This document shows, piece after piece, positions 53,574-62,861 of a stretch of 64,000 bases of DNA. Made by a program: the position numbers and the translations under genes. Location: NCBI GenBank assembly GCA_009694375.1, contig SHVB01000001.1, forward strand, positions 258,366 to 322,365, given 5' to 3'. The notes under the pieces were generated by a model. It worked only from the letters and a program-made list of their open reading frames with translations, was not told the DNA's origin and did not search any database. Each line of letters opens with the position of its first letter. Position 1 is the stretch's first letter. Source of the DNA: Acidimicrobiia bacterium (lineage in GTDB: Bacteria; Actinomycetota; Acidimicrobiia; Acidimicrobiales; VFJN01).

Positions 53574-55169
53574 CTACTCCGATGCCTCGCCGGACAGCAC
53601 GGCATCGGCCGCCACCACCGCGGGCACGGTGATCTCCACGACCACGGCGGAACCGTCTGACACCTGGAACTGATCGGCAAATCCCTGGAGGGCCGCCTCA
53701 AAGGCACCGATGTCGGCGATATCGCCGGTGGTCTTGATGCCATCGAGGATTCCGCCATGACGAGCGTGGAACCACTCGAGAAGCTCCTTCTCGAAGCGGG
53801 TCACGTCTTCCACTGGCACCGGATCGAGATAGCCGTTGGTGGCGGCATAAAGCGACACCACCTGCTCCTCCACGGGCATGGGGCTGTTGAGGTTTTGCTT
53901 CAGGAGTTCCACGAGGCGATAGCCGCGGTCGAGGGCGCCCTGCGACACCTTGTCGAGTTCGGAGCCAAAGGCGGCGAAAGCCTCGAGTTCACGGAACTGC
54001 GAGAGGTCGCCCTTGAGGGTTCCCACCGCCTTTTTCATGGCCTTGATCTGTGCGGCACCCCCCACGCGCGACACCGACTGGCCGGTGTCGAAGGCGGGGC
54101 GTACCCCGGACTTGAACAGGTCATCCTGGAGGAAGATCTGCCCATCGGTGATCGAGATCACGTTGGTGGGGATGTAGGCGGAGATGTCGCCGGCCTTGGT
54201 CTCAATGATCGGAAGCGCCGTAAGCGAGCCGGCACCGTTGGCGTCGGAAAGCTTGGCGGCCCGTTCCAGCAGGCGACTGTGCAGGTAGAACACATCGCCG
54301 GGGTAGGCCTCGCGGCCCGGCGGGCGGCGCAGCAGGAGCGACACCTGGCGGTAGGCCTCCGCCTGCTTGGACAGATCGTCGTACACGATGAGGCCGTGCT
54401 CGCCGTTCTCCATCCAGTACTGCCCCATTGCACAACCGGCATAGGGGGCGAGGTACTTGAAGGGGGCGGGGTCGGAGGCACCGGCGAGGACCACCACGGT
54501 GTAGTCCATCGCGCCGTACTGCTCGAGGGTGGCCACCGTATTGGCCACGGTGGATTCCTTGAGTCCGATGGCCACGTAGATGCACTTCACGCCGAGGCCG
54601 CGCTGGTTGATGATGGTGTCGATCGCCACGGTGGTCTTGCCCGTCTTGCGGTCGCCGATGATGAGTTCGCGTTGGCCACGGCCGATCGGGGTCATGGCGT
54701 CGATCGCCTTGATGCCCGTTTGGAGCGGCTCGTGCACGGGCTTGCGGCCGATGATGCCCGGGGCCTGAATCTCCATGCGACGGTCGTGAACGTTGGTGAG
54801 CGGGCCCTTGCCATCCACGGGGATACCCAGCGCGTCGACCACCCGACCGAGAAGACCGTCGCCCGCCGGTACCGACAGGATCTGTCCGGTGGCCTTTACG
54901 GTGGAGCCCTCCCGCACCGCCCCGCCGTCGCCCAGAATCACGGCGCCGATCGATTCCTCGTCGAGGTTGAGGGCCAAGCCCCGGATGCCCCCTTCGAACT
55001 CGAGGAGTTCGTTCACACCCACGCCCGGCAGGCCGGAGACGGTGGCGATCCCGTCGCCCACCTCGATGACGCGGCCGACCTGAGCGGCCGCCGTGGAGGG
55101 CGAGAAGCCCTCGAGGTTTTTCTTCAACGCAGCGGCGATGTCCGCCGTGTTGATGGTCAGCTCTGCCAT
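53574..55169 (-). CDS. atpA: ATP synthase alpha subunit
   Basis: A 531-residue alpha subunit. P-loop [28 protein letters not shown], the [15 protein letters not shown] segment and the usual three-domain layout. The C-terminus is extended by about 20 residues (after ADQFQVSDG). It forms the non-catalytic nucleotide sites of F1. Confidence 0.98.
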   Translation of the reverse strand: MAELTINTADIAAALKKNLEGFSPSTAAAQVGRVIEVGDGIATVSGLPGVGVNELLEFEGGIRGLALNLDEESIGAVILGDGGAVREGSTVKATGQILSVPAGDGLLGRVVDALGIPVDGKGPLTNVHDRRMEIQAPGIIGRKPVHEPLQTGIKAIDAMTPIGRGQRELIIGDRKTGKTTVAIDTIINQRGLGVKCIYVAIGLKESTVANTVATLEQYGAMDYTVVVLAGASDPAPFKYLAPYAGCAMGQYWMENGEHGLIVYDDLSKQAEAYRQVSLLLRRPPGREAYPGDVFYLHSRLLERAAKLSDANGAGSLTALPIIETKAGDISAYIPTNVISITDGQIFLQDDLFKSGVRPAFDTGQSVSRVGGAAQIKAMKKAVGTLKGDLSQFRELEAFAAFGSELDKVSQGALDRGYRLVELLKQNLNSPMPVEEQVVSLYAATNGYLDPVPVEDVTRFEKELLEWFHARHGGILDGIKTTGDIADIGAFEAALQGFADQFQVSDGSAVVVEITVPAVVAADAVLSGEASE

Positions 55170-55203
55170 CTGGGGTCTCTTCCTTGGTCGTCTTGGTGCG
55201 AGT

Positions 55204-55731
55204 TCAGAACGCGGTCTGGAGTTGTTGGAGGCGGGTCTTGACCGAACCGTCGATCACCGTGTCGCCCACCTGGGCTACGAGACCGCCCAGTACGGACGGG
55301 TCGATGATCACCTTCAGCTCCACTTTCTTGCCGGTGGCCGCCTCGAGGGCGACTACCAAACGCTGCTTCTGGTCGTCGGTGAGCTCGATAGCCGAGCGCA
55401 CCTCGGCGAGTTCCTTATTGCCCTCCGCCGCGCTGAGCCGTACCAGCTCATCCACGATGGCGGCGAGGTCGCGGGCCCGACCGGTTCCCACCACCATCGA
55501 CAGCAGGGCAGTGGTGATCGGGTTGGCCCGACCGCCGAGAAGATCCTCCACGATTTGCTGACGCCGGCTTACCGGCAACGCCGCATCAGTGAGGGTGGTG
55601 CGGAGTTCGTCGTTGGTCTCCAGTACCCGGGCGAAGCGAAAGAGCTCGTCTTCCACTTCCTCGAGGCTGCCCTCAGAGCGGGCCACTACCAGCAGAGCGC
55701 CGGCGTAGGCGTGCGACCGGCCCTGACTCAC
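55204..55731 (-). CDS. atpH: ATP synthase delta subunit
   Basis: A 175-residue peripheral-stalk subunit: [31 protein letters not shown]-domain and C-terminal [25 protein letters not shown], the usual signature. Separate from AtpF, unlike the mycobacterial b-delta fusion. Its start overlaps the atpF stop (ATGA). Confidence 0.95.
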   Translation of the reverse strand: MSQGRSHAYAGALLVVARSEGSLEEVEDELFRFARVLETNDELRTTLTDAALPVSRRQQIVEDLLGGRANPITTALLSMVVGTGRARDLAAIVDELVRLSAAEGNKELAEVRSAIELTDDQKQRLVVALEAATGKKVELKVIIDPSVLGGLVAQVGDTVIDGSVKTRLQQLQTAF

Positions 55732-56447
55732 GATGCGCCAACCGACGCGATGTAGTCCTCGATGAGCTGCGTCTGGGTAGCGGGGTCGAGGTTCTTGTTC
55801 ACGACGGCCGAAGCGGCCCCTACGGCAAGCGTGGCCAGTTCACCCTTGAGATCGGCAGTGGCTTGCACCTTGGCCGCCTCGATGTCGGTGGCGGCCCGGC
55901 TGCGGGTCTCGGCCAGTTCGGTTTGCAAGCGAGCGGCGGCGTCTTTCTTGAGCGCCTCCGCCGTTTGGCGGGCTTCGTCGATGATCCGGCCCGCCTCCGA
56001 CTGGGCATCAGCCATCTGCACCCGGTAGCCATCAAGAAGCTCGGCCGCTTCGGACTTGGCCTGCTCGGCGGCATCGAGGTCGGAGCGAATGCGATCGGAG
56101 CGATCGTTCATGCCCTTCTTGATCGACGGGAAGGCGTACTTCCGCATCAGGAGGAACAACACGAGGAACGACAGCGAACCCCACACCAACTCATCGGTGG
56201 CGGGGAAGATCGGACTCGGTGCCTCGTGGCAGTCTTCCGGCGACCCGCCCTCCATGAGGATTGCGATGCACTCGGCGTCGAACCCGGAGGCACCGTTTTG
56301 CTCGGCGATTTCCTCGGCCTCTTTCGTGATCTCCTCAACCTGCTCCTCGCTGAAGTCCCCCTCAGTGGCGTACGCCGAGGGAGCAACGGCCACCAAGCCC
56401 ACTGCGAGCAGGCTGCTGGCAAACATGACACGGGTGCGGATTCGCAC
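55728..56447 (-). CDS. atpF: ATP synthase b subunit with an extracytoplasmic N-terminal extension
   Basis: A 239-residue b subunit, about 60-80 residues longer than usual. Residues 1-27 look like a cleavable signal peptide ending PSAYA; residues 28-80 are very acidic with Cys60 and Cys73; the membrane helix follows at about 85-104 and the long coiled coil (DLDAAEQAKSEAAELLDGY onward) makes the peripheral stalk. The coiled coil and C-terminus are normal b-subunit. The extra segment would lie outside the membrane. Operon position between atpE and atpH confirms identity. Confidence 0.93.
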   Translation of the reverse strand: MRIRTRVMFASSLLAVGLVAVAPSAYATEGDFSEEQVEEITKEAEEIAEQNGASGFDAECIAILMEGGSPEDCHEAPSPIFPATDELVWGSLSFLVLFLLMRKYAFPSIKKGMNDRSDRIRSDLDAAEQAKSEAAELLDGYRVQMADAQSEAGRIIDEARQTAEALKKDAAARLQTELAETRSRAATDIEAAKVQATADLKGELATLAVGAASAVVNKNLDPATQTQLIEDYIASVGAS

Positions 56448-56458
56448 GGTTGGCCTCC

Positions 56459-56740
<282 letters not shown>

Positions 56741-57499
56741 TTAGTGCTCGGGATGCATGGCGCCACCGATGTACACGGCAGCGAGGATGGTGAAGATGTA
56801 GGCCTGGAGAAACGCCACCAGGATTTCGAAGGCGCTGAGGAACACCAGCAGCGCGAAGGGGAGGGCGGCACCCAGCTTGGTGGCCTCCCAGAGGGCCTGG
56901 CACAGCACCGCGAAAGTCACGAGGAGAAGATGCCCGGCGATCATGTTGGCGAAGAGTCGCACCGCGAGGGAAAGGGGGCGGGTGATCAGGATCCCCATCA
57001 GTTCGATGAAGAACACCAACGGGAGGATGGCCTTGGGCACACCGGGGGGGATGGTGGCCGAAATGAAGTACTTGATGGGACCTTGGCTCATGATGCCGGT
57101 CACGTGGTAGACGGCCCAGACCACTACGGCCAGCATCGCCGGCACGGCGATCCGGGCGTTCACCGGCATCTGGATACCGGGCATGAGGCCCCAGATGTTG
57201 CACGACAGGATGAAGGTGAACAGCGTGAGTAGGAACGGCGTGTACTTCAGGCCGTCGGGGCCGATCGTCTCCATGATGATGCCGGTCTCAACGAAGTCGA
57301 CGGCAGATTCGGCAACGTTTTGAACCCCGGTGGGCACCAGTGCCTGCTTGCGGGAACCGAGAAACAGCACCGAGAACGACAGGGCGGCCGACACCCACAT
57401 CAGGATGATCACCTTGTTCACGGCAAAGGCGCCGCTTCCGAACAAGGTGGGCCACTCCACCACGTGGGAGATAGGCGGGAATTCCAACCCAAGGATCAC
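56741..57499 (-). CDS. atpB: ATP synthase a subunit
   Basis: A 252-residue membrane subunit forming the proton half-channels. The essential arginine lies in RPLSLAVRLFANMIAGHLLL. GTG 57499 overlaps the stop of the AtpI-like gene. Confidence 0.96.
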   Translation of the reverse strand: MILGLEFPPISHVVEWPTLFGSGAFAVNKVIILMWVSAALSFSVLFLGSRKQALVPTGVQNVAESAVDFVETGIIMETIGPDGLKYTPFLLTLFTFILSCNIWGLMPGIQMPVNARIAVPAMLAVVVWAVYHVTGIMSQGPIKYFISATIPPGVPKAILPLVFFIELMGILITRPLSLAVRLFANMIAGHLLLVTFAVLCQALWEATKLGAALPFALLVFLSAFEILVAFLQAYIFTILAAVYIGGAMHPEH

Positions 57500-57948
57500 G
57501 GGACGACAGCCTCCTTGTCAGCGGTGGGCTTGAGGCCGGGGTAGGCCAACGAAGCCGAGACGTATTGCAGTTCCCAGAACAACAGACCCAGATGGGTAAC
57601 GACCAGGCTGATCCCGAGCGCCACCATGTTGACCCAGGGCTCGTTGCGCAGTACGAGCAGCACGACGCACAACAGGCCCATACGCAGAGCGAAGCCGCCG
57701 AGCGAGACGGCCATGAGGGCCATCGGGGACACCTTGGCCGCCCAGGAGAGTCCCGCGGCGGCCAGAAGGAGGTTCAGCGTCACCAACGCAATCGCCACGG
57801 CCGCCGAGGCGGTGCCCTGCGGCCCCCAGATGACGGTGGCGACCAACAAGATCACCGGAGCGAACCAGACGCCGCGCTTCACCATGTCCAAGACCAGTTC
57901 GCGCTCAACCGCTGGAGTCGGGGAGAGCGGGAGGTCGGTGGCCATCAT
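57496..57948 (-). CDS. AtpI-like membrane protein of the ATP synthase operon
   Basis: A 150-residue protein with four membrane helices (about 24-45, 50-70, 75-100, 105-130), size and location of AtpI-type assembly factors (helps c-ring assembly). The ATG at 57948 overlaps the AtpZ stop by four bases, which decides the start. Sequence similarity to known AtpI is modest, so the name rests partly on context. Confidence 0.8.
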   Translation of the reverse strand: MMATDLPLSPTPAVERELVLDMVKRGVWFAPVILLVATVIWGPQGTASAAVAIALVTLNLLLAAAGLSWAAKVSPMALMAVSLGGFALRMGLLCVVLLVLRNEPWVNMVALGISLVVTHLGLLFWELQYVSASLAYPGLKPTADKEAVVP

Positions 57949-58238
57949 GCCCGTTCCCGATCGATCGTGGGGGCGAGCAGCTCTTGTTGCTGACGGTCCA
58001 TTCGGGCGGCGTAGACGGCGAACTGCTTCCACACGATGTAGCCCAGCGTCACCAAGAACAACGCCAGCGCGAAGAGGGGGAAGGTGCCGAGCTGCCGGTC
58101 GATCCACCAGCCGAGGAGGCCCATGAGAATCGGGGACACGACCAGCTCGACGGCGGTCGACATGGAGTTGCCGAAGCCATTGTTGAGTTCGCGCTTAGCG
58201 GAAAGATCAAACACAGTTGCTTCGGACCCCAGGACCAT
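57945..58238 (-). CDS. AtpZ/ATPase_gene1-family protein
   Basis: A 97-residue two-helix protein: NGFGNSMSTAVELVVSPILMGLLGWWIDRQLGTFP, then a second helix and a basic/acidic tail. The W-W-I-D-R-Q-L-G pattern is the AtpZ/ATPase_gene1 signature. AtpZ-type proteins at the head of ATP synthase operons are linked to assembly or Mg/Ca transport. First gene of the ten-gene operon. Confidence 0.85.
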   Translation of the reverse strand: MVLGSEATVFDLSAKRELNNGFGNSMSTAVELVVSPILMGLLGWWIDRQLGTFPLFALALFLVTLGYIVWKQFAVYAARMDRQQQELLAPTIDRERA

Positions 58239-58277
58239 TCGGTGCGTCTTACGACGAACGCTTGTGAAGAGATTCGC

Positions 58278-58307
58278 AATCTAGAACCCACAGCTCGGGG
58301 CCGACAA
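58278..58307 (-). promoter_or_regulatory. Candidate sigma-70-type promoter of the ATP synthase operon
   Basis: On the minus strand TTGTCG (58302-58307) and TAGATT (58278-58283) are separated by 18 bases and lie about 40 bases before the atpZ start. Each matches four of six consensus positions. A weak prediction in a 153-base gap. Confidence 0.35.
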
Positions 58308-58391
58308 ATCCAGCTCCCCCGCGGGCCAAGCCGGACCTTAGCCGACCCGCGACCAAAACTTCGGAGGGAGAAAAAACTGTCGTTGAGCGGG

Positions 58392-58850
58392 TCAGGGCGA
58401 AGCCGGTGCCGGCAGAGCAAAGGTAAGCGCGATCTGCTCGGCCAGGGAGGTGACACCCTGGGCAAAATCGGCCACCGGCGTGCCGGCCGCGGCGGCCGCC
58501 GCGAGGTCAGCCAAGGCGGCATCCGTGGTCGCCGACGCCCCTTCGGGCAACCAGATCGCCGCGCCGTAGGCCTCATCGAGTTTCGCGCCCGCCCGATCAA
58601 GGGCATCCACGATGGTGCCAGTCGACTCCCCCCCCACCCCGGCGAGGGACTGTTCGTACTCAATCGGTAGGCGCTCCAGTGCCGTGGTGGCCTGCGCGGC
58701 GCGGGCCTGCACTGCTTGCACTTCGCCCGACAAACTCGGCGAGCCCGCCCCGCCGGCGACATACCCCAGCGCCAACCCCACCACCAGGGCAGCACCGGCA
58801 ATCACCAGCACACGGCGGCGGCGAGTACCGGCAGAAACGTACAGGGCCAT
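58392..58850 (-). CDS. Membrane-anchored protein of unknown function
   Basis: A 152-residue protein: short cytoplasmic Arg-rich start (GTRRRRVLV), one membrane helix (about 14-34) and an Ala-rich, largely helical outer domain. No recognised family. It lies upstream of the ATP synthase operon on the same strand but separated by 153 bases. Confidence 0.75.
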   Translation of the reverse strand: MALYVSAGTRRRRVLVIAGAALVVGLALGYVAGGAGSPSLSGEVQAVQARAAQATTALERLPIEYEQSLAGVGGESTGTIVDALDRAGAKLDEAYGAAIWLPEGASATTDAALADLAAAAAAGTPVADFAQGVTSLAEQIALTFALPAPASP

Positions 58851-58900
58851 GGGCTAGGGCTCCTTCGGGAGGCAAACGAACGGCGAACCACCAGGCACCA

Positions 58901-60979
58901 TCATGGGCAGATAACCACCACGACGGCTGGACCGGCCTCGTGGTCTACCGCGGCTACGGCGGCGGCGAGATCCCGTGGCGCCACCTCGGTGGCCCGGTTG
59001 TCTTGGATCAGCCAGGCCGTGGGCAGGGTGGAGACGAAACCCCGCCGCCGAGTGGCCTGGCCTACGAGTGCCACCAAATCCTCCGCGCCGGTGCCACCGG
59101 CGGCGGGCAGCACTCCCCCTCTTCCCGCGACCACCGGATCGCCGAAGCGATCCAGCACCACGGTGGGCCGCTGGGCCACCGGCTCGTCATCGGTGCCGGT
59201 AGCCACCCAAAAACGCCCCACCGCCACGGGGGCTGCCGCGCCCAACTCGGCAGCGATGGCGGTGGCCTCACCGGCATCGATGGGCGAACGACCGGGCAGA
59301 GCACCGGCTGCCAGTCCCACCATGCCCGTGGCCACCGCCCGCAACGCGGCACGGTCGCCATCGAGTTCGATGCGCACATCAATGGAATCTGCCTCCGCCC
59401 CCGCCGCCACCGCCGCCTCGGTGGCTTCCCGGGCCAACGCCGCCTGATCGCTCGGCTGCGGGTTCGTGATCGATCGTTCCCGCTCCACCCGCACCAACGA
59501 CAGTGCGTCACCCACCGCCGAGATGACCTCAGCGAGGTCGGGCACATGCAACCGCCACCCGAGGCGAGCGGCCACATGGCGGCCCAGCCCGCCCGCGCCG
59601 CCCCCCACGGCCACCAAAGTGGGGGCGCTCAGGCCGTACTCGTGGGCCACCGCCAGGGTCAGCGCACCCACCGCATCGGCCGCCGTGTTCAGCACGTGGC
59701 GAGCGAGATCGTCGCCACTCATCTTCACCTGCGGCCCGGCGATGGCGAAGCCCGCTCGGGCTGCCTCGCCATCGGCATGTTCCCCCGCATAGTCACCCGG
59801 CTGCACCACGCCGAGAGCCACGGCGGCGCAGGTGACGGTGAGGGCCACTGCGGTGCCGTCGGTGAGTTTCAGCACGAGACAGTCAGCGGGGTCTTCGGGC
59901 CGGGGTGCATGGAGCATCGCCACCGCGCCCACCAAGGCCGGGGCGGGTTGATAGCAGCAGTACGGCAGGCCCGCGATGTGGGCGCTGCGCGGCCCGACAC
60001 CGTAGAGACGCCCCTTACGGGCTCGGATCAGCGAGCCACCCGCCACTCCGATCACCCGCACGTCGAGAGCGCGCACGGCAGTGGCATGACTAGCCACCCG
60101 CACGTAGGACAGGGCGGGCTGGCCATCTTTGATGGCGGCCACGTTGCTCGATGTGCCTCCCACCTCGATAACGATGCCTTCGGCGACGCGGGTGTGGCGG
60201 AGCACTCCCGCCACCGACGCCGCCGGGCCGGAGTAGAGGGCGCGAGCAGGCTCTCGCCGCAGGCCCGCCGGATCAGTGGCCCCTCCGTCGCCTCGCATCA
60301 CCATCACCGGGGCATGGATGCCCGCCGCCGCCACCCCCGCTTCCACGTGTTGCTCCGTGCGCATGGCGATGGGCAGGACCGAGGCGTTGAGCGCGGCGGT
60401 GACCGCCCGCAACTCGAGGCCGTAGAGGCCGGTCATTTCCGAGGAACCACAGGCGGGCAAGCCACGGTCGATGGCGGCTTCCACCGCCCGGCGCTCGTCG
60501 AGGCCCCCGTCGGTGGCGAAGGCCTCCGCCACGCAGATCGTGGTGGCCCCCCCGGCGCACAATCGGTCCAGCGCCGTCGTGAGCGCGGTGTCGTCGAGGC
60601 CATGGGTGATGTCGAGAAACTCGATCACGGTGGGCAAACGACGACCAGGGGCGAGTTCTACTTTGTCCAGGCGGGTGCGCTGGGCCGCTTTGCGCAGATC
60701 GGGCTGACGGCCCATACCGAGAACCCCCACCACCGCCACATCGCCTTCGAGGAGGGCGTTCACGGCCTGGGTAGTGGAGTAGGTGATGAGCTCGACCTCC
60801 GCCGCGCCGACCACGGCGGCCACCTGGCTCACCACCTCTACCACCCCGGCGGCGGAGCCGGCCCGGTCGTCATGGGTCGTGAGTACCGCCGCCCGCGCCG
60901 CGAGGGCGCCGGTGGCCGTGTCGATACCCACCGCCTTCGTGAAGGTCCCGCCAACGTCGACGCCAATCCGCACTCCCAT
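58901..60979 (-). CDS. Hydantoinase/oxoprolinase family protein (HyuA-like)
   Basis: A 692-residue protein of normal HyuA length. ATP-binding motif GVDVGGTFTKAVGID at the N-terminus, TYSTTQAVNALLEG, MRGDGGATD, EVGGTSSNVAAIKDG and VAVGGGAGGLGRHVA are the actin-fold and family landmarks. Such enzymes open hydantoin or 5-oxoproline rings with ATP, usually with a HyuB partner; none is seen. The gene is ten bases after the iron permease stop. Confidence 0.87.
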   Translation of the reverse strand: MGVRIGVDVGGTFTKAVGIDTATGALAARAAVLTTHDDRAGSAAGVVEVVSQVAAVVGAAEVELITYSTTQAVNALLEGDVAVVGVLGMGRQPDLRKAAQRTRLDKVELAPGRRLPTVIEFLDITHGLDDTALTTALDRLCAGGATTICVAEAFATDGGLDERRAVEAAIDRGLPACGSSEMTGLYGLELRAVTAALNASVLPIAMRTEQHVEAGVAAAGIHAPVMVMRGDGGATDPAGLRREPARALYSGPAASVAGVLRHTRVAEGIVIEVGGTSSNVAAIKDGQPALSYVRVASHATAVRALDVRVIGVAGGSLIRARKGRLYGVGPRSAHIAGLPYCCYQPAPALVGAVAMLHAPRPEDPADCLVLKLTDGTAVALTVTCAAVALGVVQPGDYAGEHADGEAARAGFAIAGPQVKMSGDDLARHVLNTAADAVGALTLAVAHEYGLSAPTLVAVGGGAGGLGRHVAARLGWRLHVPDLAEVISAVGDALSLVRVERERSITNPQPSDQAALAREATEAAVAAGAEADSIDVRIELDGDRAALRAVATGMVGLAAGALPGRSPIDAGEATAIAAELGAAAPVAVGRFWVATGTDDEPVAQRPTVVLDRFGDPVVAGRGGVLPAAGGTGAEDLVALVGQATRRRGFVSTLPTAWLIQDNRATEVAPRDLAAAVAAVDHEAGPAVVVVICP

Positions 60980-60989
60980 TGACGGAGGT

Positions 60990-62327
60990 CTACACGGAGA
61001 CGGGTTCGACCACCGCCGGCGGGGTGGCCGGGCGGGGGGTAACGGCGGCGTGACGGCGCTTCACGAACACCGTGGCGATGGCGCCGGCGACGTAGACCAC
61101 AATGAGGGTTCCCTGCGCCACCACGCTGGGCAAGGTGGGGTAATACCCCGTGGCCTGGGCCAGATAGATCGGCAGGCTCGGCCAGGAGTTGAGAAAATGG
61201 AGGTTGATGATGGCGGCCTCTTGCAGTGCCCGCATCGCATTACCGATCACCGCCACCGACGTAGCCATGACCACCACGAGAGCCACCTGCAGGAATCGCT
61301 TCACCGGAAGTTGACGCCCCATCTTGAGCACCAGCCATCCCACCACCGCCAGCACCACGGCGGCGGTCGCCATGCCGGCGAGGATCCACGCCTGGAGGCC
61401 CTCGCCGTAACTAAACAGCGCTTGGTAAAAGAGCACCGTCTCGAAGCCCTCGCGATACACGGCGGTGAAGCCCACAAAGGCGAGGGAGGCCGCCGAACCA
61501 ACCGACGCCGCCTTCCACACTCGGGCCTGGAGAAACTCCATACGGCGGCGCTGATCGAGACGGGCCAGGAGCCAGAACGAGACGTAGAACAGCATGGCTA
61601 CCGCCAGGATGCCCACCACCGCTTCAAGCACCTCCCGGCCAAAGGGGAGAACGGCGAAGAGCGCATCCACCAGGAAGAAGGTGACCACGGTGGCCAGGAC
61701 CGCCAACCCCACGCCGTAGAGAATCGGCCGACGGTGCCGGGCGTGCTCACTCGACTCGAGATAGGCGAGCAGCACCGCCAGCAGCAACACCGCCTCGAGG
61801 CCCTCGCGCAACAGCAGCGTGAAGGACTGACCAAAGGCAATCGCCGGGGCCCCCACCCCCTTGGTGGTGAGTTGGCGCTCGGCGTCGTCGATGAGGCCAC
61901 GCAGTTCCACGATGTAGGCGCGGATCTCTCCGCTACTGGCATCGTCGGCTTGAATCAGGGCCCGTACCCGGGCGAAAATGTCCTCGACGGAGAACCGGAA
62001 GTCTTGTCCGGCCACGATGTCCAGGGGGGCTTCAAGCGCCTCGAAACAGTCGAGGTAGCCCGTCTTGGCCTCGGCGAAGGCCGCCGCTCGCTGCCCGCTG
62101 TCCAACAGGCGCAAGGTGCGGTCGATCGACAGCCGCACCTCGTGCAGTTGGTTGACCGTTTCCCGCTGCGACAGGGTGGCTTGCGTGCATTCGCGGGCCA
62201 ACCGGGGCGAGGCGCCCGCCGGGGCGGTGCCGAGAACGCCGATAAGGGAACCCATGCCGGCGGCCAACACGAACCCCGCCACCAGCCGCCGCCAGGCGAG
62301 TGGAGGAGGAACGAAACGGGCGTGCAT
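60990..62327 (-). CDS. efeU: FTR1-type iron permease (EfeU) with extracytoplasmic N-domain
   Basis: A 445-residue protein: signal peptide (about 1-40), an extracytoplasmic helical domain (about 42-155) and a seven-helix FTR1 permease. The two iron-transport motifs are seen as LLLREGLEAVLLLAV and AVYREGFETVLFYQ. The start is ATG 62327, four bases after the upstream lipoprotein stop; an earlier in-frame start at 62378 would overlap that gene. It imports iron across the membrane. The operon is preceded by an IdeR/DtxR-like box at 62812-62830. Confidence 0.93.
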   Translation of the reverse strand: MHARFVPPPLAWRRLVAGFVLAAGMGSLIGVLGTAPAGASPRLARECTQATLSQRETVNQLHEVRLSIDRTLRLLDSGQRAAAFAEAKTGYLDCFEALEAPLDIVAGQDFRFSVEDIFARVRALIQADDASSGEIRAYIVELRGLIDDAERQLTTKGVGAPAIAFGQSFTLLLREGLEAVLLLAVLLAYLESSEHARHRRPILYGVGLAVLATVVTFFLVDALFAVLPFGREVLEAVVGILAVAMLFYVSFWLLARLDQRRRMEFLQARVWKAASVGSAASLAFVGFTAVYREGFETVLFYQALFSYGEGLQAWILAGMATAAVVLAVVGWLVLKMGRQLPVKRFLQVALVVVMATSVAVIGNAMRALQEAAIINLHFLNSWPSLPIYLAQATGYYPTLPSVVAQGTLIVVYVAGAIATVFVKRRHAAVTPRPATPPAVVEPVSV

Positions 62328-62331
62328 GCGC

Positions 62332-62781
62332 TCAGCGGTTCCCGTCGGTGAAGGAGGTAATGGCGTCGCTCTGATCAACCGCGCCCTGACCTACCCGATC
62401 GGCGTTGTCGCTTTCGATACCGTCTCGCATCAACCCCTGCGCCGTTTCGATGGCCTCGTAGGCATCAGGATCGGTGTCCTTCACGGTGCCCTCCACCTTT
62501 TCCCATTCGCTATGCATCTGTTCGTAGGCGACGAGGGCCGCGTCGTATTCGCCGGCGGTGGCCGCCACGACGGCGGCGGTACCCCCGTCGTCGACGGCGG
62601 CTAGCCCGGCGAGGGCATCCACCATCGGAACGGTCACCGATTCGGGCGCCGGGGTAGCCACAGTGCTCTCGACGGCGTCGGTACTCCCTTGTGAGCATCC
62701 CGCGCTCACTCCCGCGATGCTCACGAGGGCCGCCGCTAGAGCGACAGAGCGTAGGGAGCGGAGTTGGGGGAAGGCAGACAT
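62332..62781 (-). CDS. Lipoprotein partner of the iron permease (EfeO-like helical domain)
   Basis: A 149-residue predicted lipoprotein: signal ending in the lipobox GVSAGC with Cys29, then a Thr/Glu-rich linker and a helical domain with MHSEWEKVEGTVKD and EAIETAQGLMRDGIE. The E-x-W-x-x-x-EG pattern recalls the EfeO/M75 and FTR1 outer domains. It sits directly upstream of efeU, so a ferric-ion-binding partner is likely. No cupredoxin domain and no EfeB are present. Confidence 0.83.
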   Translation of the reverse strand: MSAFPQLRSLRSVALAAALVSIAGVSAGCSQGSTDAVESTVATPAPESVTVPMVDALAGLAAVDDGGTAAVVAATAGEYDAALVAYEQMHSEWEKVEGTVKDTDPDAYEAIETAQGLMRDGIESDNADRVGQGAVDQSDAITSFTDGNR

Positions 62782-62808
62782 GAAGGGGGGTATCGCGCTG
62801 AGCGGCTC

Positions 62809-62837
62809 ATATTAGGCATGGCTAACATTATCTGCAA
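62809..62837 (-). promoter_or_regulatory. Promoter of the iron permease operon
   Basis: On the minus strand TTGCAG (62832-62837) and TAATAT (62809-62814) are separated by exactly 17 bases, 28 bases before the lipoprotein ATG. The -10 element matches four of six positions; the -35 element only three. The IdeR-like box fills the spacer. Confidence 0.6.
62812..62830. promoter_or_regulatory. IdeR/DtxR-type iron box
   Basis: TTAGGCATGGCTAACATTA matches the actinobacterial iron-repressor consensus TTAGGTTAGSCTAACCTAA at 14 of 19 positions, including both the TTAGG half and the GCTAAC half. It overlaps the -10 element, so bound repressor would block the polymerase when iron is plentiful. Confidence 0.8.
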
Positions 62838-62861
62838 ATGACACCACATCCCCCCGGCGGA

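Noticed and set aside
53757-55241. 494-codon plus-strand frame antisense to atpA
   Set aside because: atpA is unambiguous and the antisense product has no motif.
58679-60982. 767-codon open frame on the plus strand antisense to the hydantoinase-like gene
   Set aside because: The minus-strand protein has clear family motifs; the plus-strand product is His/Gly/Arg-rich with no domain, as expected for antisense frames in high-GC DNA.
60783-62351. 522-codon plus-strand frame antisense to the iron permease
   Set aside because: The FTR1 motifs are on the minus strand; the antisense product is His/Gln/Arg-rich with no domain.
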